36,575 bases of DNA, from positions 1 to 36,575 of the forward strand of contig CAIQRY010000051.1 of assembly GCA_903874345.1 (NCBI GenBank), read 5' to 3'. The position numbers were made by a program, and so were the translations under genes. Each line of letters begins with the position of its first letter. Position 1 is the stretch's first letter. Positions 30,501 to 36,575 of the stretch are shown here, in pieces. The stretch comes from an uncultured bacterium (GTDB lineage Bacteria > Patescibacteriota > Patescibacteriia > Patescibacteriales > UBA12465). A model generated the notes under the pieces. That model was not told the DNA's origin. It saw only the letters and a list, made by a program, of their open reading frames with translations, and searched no databases.

Positions 30501-33023
30501 ATGCCGGATAAAAAAATGACCGAACAGGATATTTGGGAAATGGAACGAGCCCGACGCTCGAGTTTTGTGATTGATTTGCGTCCGGTCGCTAAGTTGAAAG
30601 AAGAAGCGCAGGCCGAAGCAATAAAAATAAAAAAAGAAACGACTAAGCTTAAGAAGGAGACTGCCACCGCGGTTCGGGTTGCTAAAAAGGGCCTGGCCAA
30701 GGAAATGCGTCAGGAGTTAAAAAGCGCCAAGCATAAATTACATCTTGATTTTTTGTCTTCGCTCCATCCAGAGAAGGCGACTTCGGCTTGGTTTTCTTTT
30801 AAATTTAAAAAAAACTCTCCCTGGGCCAAGTTTATCGCGCGCGAAGCACGTATTTTAAGCGCGCCGGTGAAAATTAAGAAGCAACGACAACTTGCCGCCG
30901 AGAAGAGAGCAAATCGCGCCGAAGAGAAAGTGGTCTGGTATCGTTCGCTTTTATCTTTTGTCGTTATTCTTCTAATCATTATTATCCCGTTAAAATTATT
31001 ATCCTCCGCCTCTCTCCTAAATTTTAAAGGTTTGGAGAATAAGATTTTAGGTCATTCGCAGCTGGCGCTAAACGATTTAATGGCGGCCACGAGCGATATT
31101 TCCGCATTAAAATTTACCAGTGCCAGTTCGCAGTTTGAAAAAGCGGGCGAGAGTTTCTTGGCGGCGCAAGAAGATTTAAGTAGTATTAATGATACGGTTT
31201 TGTCGCTCGCCGCGTTATCGAACGATCCGAAATTAAAAATGGCTGCCGAGAGTAAGAGATTTTTAACCGCCGGCGCGCAAGCCGCGTCTTTGGGTCAAAA
31301 TTTGGTTTTAGCGACTAATAGTTTGTTCAATGGTGATAAAAATAATTTTACCTTGACCTTGAGTAATTTTATTAGCTACGGCCAGGCCGCGAGTAGCGAC
31401 GCTAAAGATTTAAAAATTACCTTGGCGCAGATTAACCCGAATAATTTACCAGATGTTTACCGCGCTAAATTTGATTCTTTAAATAAGCAGGCCGGTCTCT
31501 TGGCTGATAATTTGGATAATTTTGTGTCCGCGGCGGATAAGTTGAAGGAAGTTTTGGGCCTCAGTCGCGATAAACGCTATCTTCTGGTTTTTCAAAATAA
31601 TACGGAATTACGCGCTTCCGGCGGTTTCTTGGGGAGCTATGCTTTGCTTGACTTGAGCCAAGGGAAAATTCGAAATTTAGAAGTGCCCGGCGGCGGCTCT
31701 TATGATACGGAGGCCGGTCTTAAAGTTTTGGTCACCGCGCCGCAGCCTTTATGGCTAGTTAATCCCTTATGGCATTTCTGGGACGCGAATTGGTGGCCGG
31801 ATTGGCCGACTACGGCTAAGAATTTAATGTGGTTTTATGCCAAGAGTAGCGGCCCGAGTGTTGACGGCGTTATTAGTGTGACGCCCTCGGTCGTTGAGGA
31901 TTTACTGGAAATTACTGGGCCGATTTCTTTACCCGAATATAATTTAACGGTTGATGCTAATAATTTTTGGAGCACGGTCGAAACGATTGTCGAAGCGAAA
32001 AATTTAGTCAAGACTAATCCAGGCGTGGTTAGCAATGTGCCGACCACAACGAAGCCAATAGTTTCGAAATTGCCGCTCCAGCAAGGTTTGGATGTGAATG
32101 TCGATAATAAGCCAAAAAAAATCATTGGTGATTTAATGGCTAAAATTTTAGAAGTTTTGCCGCAGAAATTAAATCAAGAAAATTTAATTAAGATTTTAGC
32201 GTTGTTTCAAAATAATTTAGCGAGCAAGCAAGTTTTGTTTTATTTTAATGATCCGGCTCTGGAAACGGAGGTGGAGGCTCGCAATTGGGCCGGGGAACTT
32301 CATAATACAGATCATGACTATCTCTTGGTCGTGGATACAAATATTGCCGGTCAAAAATCCGACGCGAAAATGGAAGAAAAAATTGATTTGACTTCCCAGG
32401 TAGCAGCCGATGGTTCAATTATTAATACGGTTAAAATTAGTCGAGCACACACGGGGATAAAGAATGAGCCCATGACCGGCGTGCGTAATGTTGATTGGCT
32501 TCGGGTTTATGTGCCCGAGGGCAGCGAATTATTATCAGCCACGGGCTGGCGCATACCGGATGCGAAATATTTGATGCAAAAGCCGGACCCGCGTTGGGAA
32601 CATGATGCGTTTTTAGCGAATGAAGACCGGGCGCTAGTTGATCCCACGACCGGCACGAAGATTTATACCGAAGCGAATAAAACTGTTTTTGCCAATTGGC
32701 TCATGGTTGATCCGGGCGAGACGGGCGTTGTCACTATTAGTTATCGTTTGCCTTTTAATTTCTGGACAAAACCGGTGACCAAAACCGGGTGGCTAGAAAA
32801 AATCAATGCCTTGCTTAACCCGGATACTAAAACCCTATATCCTTATTCTTTGATGCTCCAGAAACAGCCCGGAACCAAGAATGGCGATTTTTCGGCGACC
32901 CTTAATTTGCCGAGCGGTGAAATTTTTTGGCGCTACCCCGATGATTTAAGCGGCACGCAGGGCTGGCAGATTAAGGAAGCTCTCTCGGGCGACAAATATT
33001 GGTCTATTTTGGTTCAAAAATAA
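30501..33023 (+). CDS. DUF4012 membrane protein
   Basis: The 840-residue protein has a charged cytoplasmic N-terminal coiled-coil region (about 30-140, Lys/Glu/Ala-rich), one membrane helix (about 150-167) and a large extracytoplasmic part. The DUF4012 core begins about 350 with KRYLLVFQNNTELRASGGFLGSY and includes WHFWDANWWPDWPTTAKNLMWFY (about 421-443) and VDGVISVTPSVVEDLLEITG (about 450-469). DUF4012 proteins are widespread in Patescibacteria and Actinobacteria and resemble LytR-CpsA-Psr-associated envelope proteins; their activity is not established. A helical domain (about 190-345) precedes it and beta-rich segments follow. Placement after a glycosyltransferase suggests a role in building or attaching surface polymer (inference). 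Confidence 0.9.
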   Translation: MPDKKMTEQDIWEMERARRSSFVIDLRPVAKLKEEAQAEAIKIKKETTKLKKETATAVRVAKKGLAKEMRQELKSAKHKLHLDFLSSLHPEKATSAWFSFKFKKNSPWAKFIAREARILSAPVKIKKQRQLAAEKRANRAEEKVVWYRSLLSFVVILLIIIIPLKLLSSASLLNFKGLENKILGHSQLALNDLMAATSDISALKFTSASSQFEKAGESFLAAQEDLSSINDTVLSLAALSNDPKLKMAAESKRFLTAGAQAASLGQNLVLATNSLFNGDKNNFTLTLSNFISYGQAASSDAKDLKITLAQINPNNLPDVYRAKFDSLNKQAGLLADNLDNFVSAADKLKEVLGLSRDKRYLLVFQNNTELRASGGFLGSYALLDLSQGKIRNLEVPGGGSYDTEAGLKVLVTAPQPLWLVNPLWHFWDANWWPDWPTTAKNLMWFYAKSSGPSVDGVISVTPSVVEDLLEITGPISLPEYNLTVDANNFWSTVETIVEAKNLVKTNPGVVSNVPTTTKPIVSKLPLQQGLDVNVDNKPKKIIGDLMAKILEVLPQKLNQENLIKILALFQNNLASKQVLFYFNDPALETEVEARNWAGELHNTDHDYLLVVDTNIAGQKSDAKMEEKIDLTSQVAADGSIINTVKISRAHTGIKNEPMTGVRNVDWLRVYVPEGSELLSATGWRIPDAKYLMQKPDPRWEHDAFLANEDRALVDPTTGTKIYTEANKTVFANWLMVDPGETGVVTISYRLPFNFWTKPVTKTGWLEKINALLNPDTKTLYPYSLMLQKQPGTKNGDFSATLNLPSGEIFWRYPDDLSGTQGWQIKEALSGDKYWSILVQK

Positions 33024-33059
33024 AAGTTAATAAGCTGACTGCGGTCGGCTGGTAAAAAT

Positions 33060-35111
33060 ATGTCGGAAACAAAAAAAGAAAAAAAAGCACGACGCCTCTC
33101 CGTGGAACACCAACCCCAATCCGGACTTTCTTCTTTTATTGAACGGCCCGTACCGACTGATAAAGAAGTCGATGGTTTTGAACGTGTGGTCGCACGGGAA
33201 ATTAGGGAGCAGGAAATAGATTCCCATTTATCAGAGATTTATCGCGACCCTAACGGTCGTCTGATTGATGTTAAAAAAATGGCCGTGCGTCGTCGTCATT
33301 TTTGGAGCCGTTTGCTACGAAAATTAGTTTGGCTGGCGATTTTAGCGGCTATTGGCTATGGTGCTTATAATTATTTTTTTGGCGCGAGTAACGATATTAG
33401 CGCTTTAGAATTAAAAATCACGGCGCCTGATAGCGTGATTGTTTCGCAGCCCGTCGCTTACCAGATCACTTATCACAATCCGACCAAGTTCCTTATGTCG
33501 CATTTGGTTTTAGAAATACAGTATCCGGCCGGTTTTATTTTTAGCGATGCGTCCGTCGCGCCAGCCGCCGGTAATTATAATTGGAGTTTGCCGGATTTGG
33601 CGCCGGGAGAAAACGGAAATTTAACTATTAACGGTCAACTTATTGCGCTACCTGATTCCGCGAATGTTGTGCTCGCTCGTCTAAGTTATCTGCCCGGTGC
33701 TTTCTCAACGCAGTTTACCAAAGAAGATTCAGCCTCGACTTTAGTTAGCGGTCCGGGGTTCACTGTTAATTTGCAAGCGAATGATACCGCTTTCTTGGGC
33801 CAAAGCAATAACCTGACTTTGATGTTTTCCGATGTACAGCCGAATTTTGTCGGGGACTTTAATTTAGGTTTTGATTTGCCGGCCGAAGCCACAGCCGGAG
33901 TCGCCTCAACGACAGCGGCTAGTCCTTCGACCCCGATCGCCACGACGACGCCGTTTCTCGGCACGCTGCTCGCGACTAGCACGATGCCAACCGCCCCCAC
34001 AAGCACTAATATCAGTGTGGCTAAAGTCGGCGGCCAGAATTGGCTGATTACCGGGCTCACGCCCGGGATGAGTGTCCAAACCATTCCTTTGCTCTATCAG
34101 ATTAATCAAAAAACCGCGAGCTCGACGGTGACTGTTCGCTTATTTAAACAATTGCCCAATGGTCAGTCTTATATTTTTTGGAAAAAAACTTTGACGCCCG
34201 AAGTCGTTAATAGCGATTTGAATTTAACCTTAGCTTTAAATGGTTCGCCTGATAATTCCGCTTTAAATTTCGGTCAAACCTTGAATTATAGCCTGAGCTA
34301 TGATAATAAAGGTAGTAATATTTATAAAGATGTGGTGATCATGGCTTCGCTAAGCGGTGCCTTCTTGGACTGGGGAAGTGTTAAGACGGATAGCGGCGGT
34401 CTAACTAATAATCAAACCCTACTTTGGACTAAGCAGGACGTCCCGGCTTTGTCGCAGATTTCGCCGGGTCAAAGCGGTCAAATTAATTTCACGATTAATT
34501 TGAAAGACTTTAAGGCGAGCGATTTAGGCAAGAGTTTAAATATTATTTCTTACGCCCAGTATAGCGTTAATAATCAAAGCGTCTCCGGCTCGAATAATAA
34601 GAGTAATACAATTAATAGCTTGATTAATAGCGACTTGTCACTTAATGAACAGATTCGTTATTTTGATGAAAATAATACGCCGGTTGGTTCCGGTCCTTTG
34701 CCGCCCCAGGTCGGTCAAACGACGAGTGTCCGCGTTTTCTGGACTGTGAAAAATAATTTACATGAACTTGCTGGCACGAGCGTGACCATGACCTTACCAC
34801 CTTATGTCGCTTATAATAATAATGCTTCGACTAATGTCGGTAGCGTCACTTATGATGCCGCGAGTCGCCAGGTTACTTGGTATATCGGCCGCTTGCCAGT
34901 TTCCGTTTATTCCGTGGGCGCCTATTTCAATATCAGTTTAACCCCGGCGGCGGCGGATAAAAATAAAATTTTGGTCTTATCGCCCGGCTCAATTGTAAGT
35001 GCGCAGGACACGGAAACAAAAGCCATGATTATCAAAAAGGTTGATCCGAAAACTACGAAGCTAGAAGATGATGATATTGCCGGCTTAAATAATTCCGGGA
35101 TTGTTCAATAA
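33060..35111 (+). CDS. Bitopic membrane protein with DUF11/Ig-like repeats
   Basis: The 683-residue protein has a charged cytoplasmic N-terminus (about 1-85), a single membrane helix (about 88-107) and an extracytoplasmic beta-rich region. That region holds at least three domains with the DUF11 pattern, in which YxxxYxNxG-like strands alternate with LxPGExG turns: QPVAYQITYHNPTKFLMSHLVLEIQYP (about 135-161), SLSYDNKGSNIYKDVVIMASL (about 417-437) and a third near residues 560-650 (VFWTVKNNLHELAGTSVTMTLPPYV). The stretch about 280-320 is rich in Thr, Ser and Pro. It is the last gene of the operon. A structural or scaffold role in the envelope is likely, with no sign of catalysis. An ordinary promoter for tgt follows. 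Confidence 0.8.
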   Translation: MSETKKEKKARRLSVEHQPQSGLSSFIERPVPTDKEVDGFERVVAREIREQEIDSHLSEIYRDPNGRLIDVKKMAVRRRHFWSRLLRKLVWLAILAAIGYGAYNYFFGASNDISALELKITAPDSVIVSQPVAYQITYHNPTKFLMSHLVLEIQYPAGFIFSDASVAPAAGNYNWSLPDLAPGENGNLTINGQLIALPDSANVVLARLSYLPGAFSTQFTKEDSASTLVSGPGFTVNLQANDTAFLGQSNNLTLMFSDVQPNFVGDFNLGFDLPAEATAGVASTTAASPSTPIATTTPFLGTLLATSTMPTAPTSTNISVAKVGGQNWLITGLTPGMSVQTIPLLYQINQKTASSTVTVRLFKQLPNGQSYIFWKKTLTPEVVNSDLNLTLALNGSPDNSALNFGQTLNYSLSYDNKGSNIYKDVVIMASLSGAFLDWGSVKTDSGGLTNNQTLLWTKQDVPALSQISPGQSGQINFTINLKDFKASDLGKSLNIISYAQYSVNNQSVSGSNNKSNTINSLINSDLSLNEQIRYFDENNTPVGSGPLPPQVGQTTSVRVFWTVKNNLHELAGTSVTMTLPPYVAYNNNASTNVGSVTYDAASRQVTWYIGRLPVSVYSVGAYFNISLTPAAADKNKILVLSPGSIVSAQDTETKAMIIKKVDPKTTKLEDDDIAGLNNSGIVQ

Positions 35112-35130
35112 CCTTACCTCGCACTATAAT
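35101..35130 (+). promoter_or_regulatory. Promoter of tgt
   Basis: TTGTTC at 35101-35106, an 18-base spacer and a perfect TATAAT at 35125-35130. It overlaps the end of the upstream coding region. The REP-like palindrome starts three bases later and would lie at the very 5' end of the mRNA. Confidence 0.6.
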
Positions 35131-35132
35131 CT

Positions 35133-35157
35133 GTCACCCCGCACTTGATGCGGGGTC
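35133..35157. repeat. REP-like palindrome, copy 2
   Basis: GTC precedes the arms ACCCCGCA (35136-35143) and TGCGGGGT (35149-35156) around loop CTTGA. Compared with copy 1 at 20409-20432, the inner arm bases TG/CA have become CA/TG, so base pairing is kept. There is no T-run here, so it is not a terminator. Confidence 0.7.
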
Positions 35158-35164
35158 TCAACTT

Positions 35165-36250
35165 ATGTTTAAACTAAACAAAATAAATAAAGGTCGACGC
35201 GGGGGCGCTCTGCAAACCGCCCACGGTCTTTTAAAGACCCCCTTCTTCATGCCAGACGCGACGCGCGGTTTTATAAAATTAATGGATAATCAAGAGGTGG
35301 CGGCGACTGGGACTAAAGCTTTGGTTGTTAATACTTTTCATCTATATTTACAACCTGGTTTGGAAGTAATTAAAAAAGCAGGCGGCCTGCATAAATTTAT
35401 GAATTGGTCCGGGCCATTGCTTTCCGACTCAGGCGGTTTTCAGGTTTTTTCTTTAATTCATAAAAATCCGGGGGCCGGAAAAATTACCGATGATCAAGTT
35501 ATTTTTAGATCTCCCTTAGACGGTTCGCGTCATGAACTAAGTCCGGAAAAATCGATTCAAATTCAGTTTGCGCTCGGAACCGATCTTATGGTTTGTCTTG
35601 ATGACTGCCCGCCGAATGATTTTTCCAGGTTAGACCTAGAGAAAGCCGTCGCGCGTACTATTAATTGGGCGCAGCGCTGTAAAAGGGAATATGACAGACA
35701 GATAAAAAAACGACGACTGGTCGGCACAAAGCGTCCACTTTTATTTGCCGTGATTCAAGGTGGAGCGGAAATTGATTTGCGTGAATATTGTACCCAGGAA
35801 CTGGTAAAAATCGGTTTTGATGGTTATGGTTTCGGCGCCATGCCGGTTGATAAAGAGGGGCATTTTCTAGAAGAGGTTTTGCGCCAGACGGCAAGCTTTA
35901 TCCCGAAGAATGCCCTACGCTTTGCGCTCGGCGTCGGCACGCCGGAAGACATTGTTCGCTGCGCAAAAATGGGTTGGGATATGTTTGATTGTGTTATTCC
36001 GACGCGTGAGGGTCGGCACGGCAAATTATTTATCGCCACTTCGAAAACTAAACCGAGCGCGATTAATATTAATAATGCCAAGTTCGCTCGCGACTTTACA
36101 GCCCTAAATATTAAGAGTAAGATTCCGGCGTTACGCTTAAGTTCGCGCGCTTATTTACATCATCTATTTAAATTAAACGAAGCTCTCGGTCAAAAATTAG
36201 CCAGTTTACATAATTTGGAATTTTATCAAAATTTGGTCCGTAATTTATAG
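35165..36250 (+). CDS. tgt: tRNA-guanine transglycosylase lacking zinc cysteines
   Basis: Tgt swaps guanine 34 of GUN-anticodon tRNAs for preQ1 in bacteria. The 361-residue protein has TPFFMPDATRGFIK (25-38), VVNTFHLYLQPG (54-65), SDSGGFQVFSL (87-97, D88), AVIQGG (195-200), ALGVGTPEDI (254-263) and MFDCVIPTREGRHG (273-286, nucleophile D275). Where bacterial enzymes have the zinc motif CxCxxC before SRAYLHHL, this protein has S318, I320 and L323. Only the fourth ligand, H349 in SLHNL, remains. The substrate loop normally GGLAVGE reads GAMPVDKEG (224-232). It is otherwise full-length. Either it folds without zinc or its substrate differs. It is followed 7 bases later by a membrane-protein gene. 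Confidence 0.92.
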   Translation: MFKLNKINKGRRGGALQTAHGLLKTPFFMPDATRGFIKLMDNQEVAATGTKALVVNTFHLYLQPGLEVIKKAGGLHKFMNWSGPLLSDSGGFQVFSLIHKNPGAGKITDDQVIFRSPLDGSRHELSPEKSIQIQFALGTDLMVCLDDCPPNDFSRLDLEKAVARTINWAQRCKREYDRQIKKRRLVGTKRPLLFAVIQGGAEIDLREYCTQELVKIGFDGYGFGAMPVDKEGHFLEEVLRQTASFIPKNALRFALGVGTPEDIVRCAKMGWDMFDCVIPTREGRHGKLFIATSKTKPSAININNAKFARDFTALNIKSKIPALRLSSRAYLHHLFKLNEALGQKLASLHNLEFYQNLVRNL

Positions 36251-36257
36251 ATAATTT

Positions 36258-36575
36258 ATGATGCAATTATTATTCTTTGCTATTTCCATTATTGTCCTTT
36301 TGGGCGGCCATGCGCTCCTCTGGGTGTTTTTAATATATTTTTTAGGAATTACGACCGCCGCGGGCGAGACAATTACCGCCCTTATTCTTGGTTTTTTCTT
36401 TTTAAGTTCCATAGTCTCTTCTTATTTAATTCATCGCCGTGATAATATTTTCTCACGCTGGTATTATATGATTAGCGGCTTTTGGATTGGACTCTTGCTC
36501 AATTTCGCCTTGGCCATGATTGTTGTTTACCTAGTCAAATTAGGCGAACTTATTTTTGGTTTTAATGTTCCGAAT
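36258..36575 (+). CDS. Membrane protein start, probably a membrane metallophosphoesterase (truncated by window end)
   Basis: An ORF opens at 36258 (MMQLLFFAISIIVLLGGHALLWVFLIYF) and runs to the window end without a stop (106 codons). It shows three or four hydrophobic helices (about 3-30, 40-58, 72-96). The pattern of a short loop with SYLIHRRDN followed by RWYYMISGFWIGLLLNFALAMIVVYLV is the kind of N-terminus seen in membrane-bound metallophosphoesterases of the YkuE type. The catalytic domain, if present, lies outside the window, so the identity is tentative. It starts 7 bases after tgt and is probably cotranscribed. Confidence 0.55.
   Translation, partial: MMQLLFFAISIIVLLGGHALLWVFLIYFLGITTAAGETITALILGFFFLSSIVSSYLIHRRDNIFSRWYYMISGFWIGLLLNFALAMIVVYLVKLGELIFGFNVPN

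Noticed and set aside
1-36575. CRISPR arrays, insertion sequences or prophage genes
   Set aside because: No regularly spaced direct repeats, transposase or phage structural genes were found on either strand.
1-36575. Alternative genetic code with TGA as glycine
   Set aside because: TGA acts as the stop of dus, rsmH and the 475-residue membrane protein in natural positions, so the standard bacterial code fits.

Overview
The window reads as a chromosomal segment of a Patescibacteria (candidate phyla radiation) bacterium, most likely of the Parcubacteria/Falkowbacteria kind. This is an inference. The supporting signs are a DUF4012 membrane protein, short forms of TsaB and RmlA, a sigma-region-4/HARE-HTH fusion, large Ig-repeat surface proteins, and a C-terminal repeat of the GRILL...YxNP...YxLG type. 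Several genes end in TGA (dus, rsmH, the 475-residue protein), so the standard bacterial code applies and the TGA-recoding lineages are excluded. Almost no start codon has a Shine-Dalgarno sequence. Starts follow AT-rich stretches such as ATTTATG, and recognisable sigma70-type promoters lie only 9-30 bases upstream of several of them.

Layout. 1-342: a GC-rich structured RNA candidate, a terminator and a promoter. 343-6284: two exported surface proteins. 6333-8018: rnhB (minus), tRNA-Leu(CAG), a degenerate RelA/SpoT-type HD protein and tRNA-Val(CAC). 8046-10672: nitroreductase, a small unknown, a Gmad2-domain protein broken by one extra T, an unknown 271-residue protein and a flavodoxin. 10757-12139: a minus-strand membrane protein built from two homologous halves. 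12333-15100: cysS-dus-tsaB. 15246-20401: a cell-wall/division cluster (mraZ-rsmH-ftsL-like-class B PBP-murF) with a strong promoter and a phased MraZ operator. 20492-23519: a minus-strand accessory island with two unknown genes, a complete-looking retron and a tiny extra transcription unit. 23532-25184: rfbD-rfbA for dTDP-rhamnose. 25231-26665: a small unknown and a family 2 glycosyltransferase. 26715-27755: the sigma-4/HARE regulator. 27862-35111: a surface/envelope operon (475-residue membrane protein, GT4 glycosyltransferase, DUF4012 protein, DUF11-like membrane protein). 35165-36250: an unusual tgt. 36258-end: the start of a membrane protein, probably a metallophosphoesterase.

The most interesting system is the retron at 21862-23363. 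On the minus strand, in order, lie a TTGACA/TAATAT promoter, an RNA whose 5' end pairs with its 3' end (candidate a1/a2) and which carries two GC-rich hairpins, a reverse transcriptase with NAxxH, YADD and ITG motifs, and a terminator. Just upstream sits a separate ~120-base transcription unit whose only ORF is ten codons long and ends in DDIPL, resembling the tip of single-stranded-DNA-binding protein. Other notable points are a Tgt without its three zinc cysteines, a pair of REP-like palindromes with compensatory base changes, and MraZ operator repeats with an exact 10-base period.
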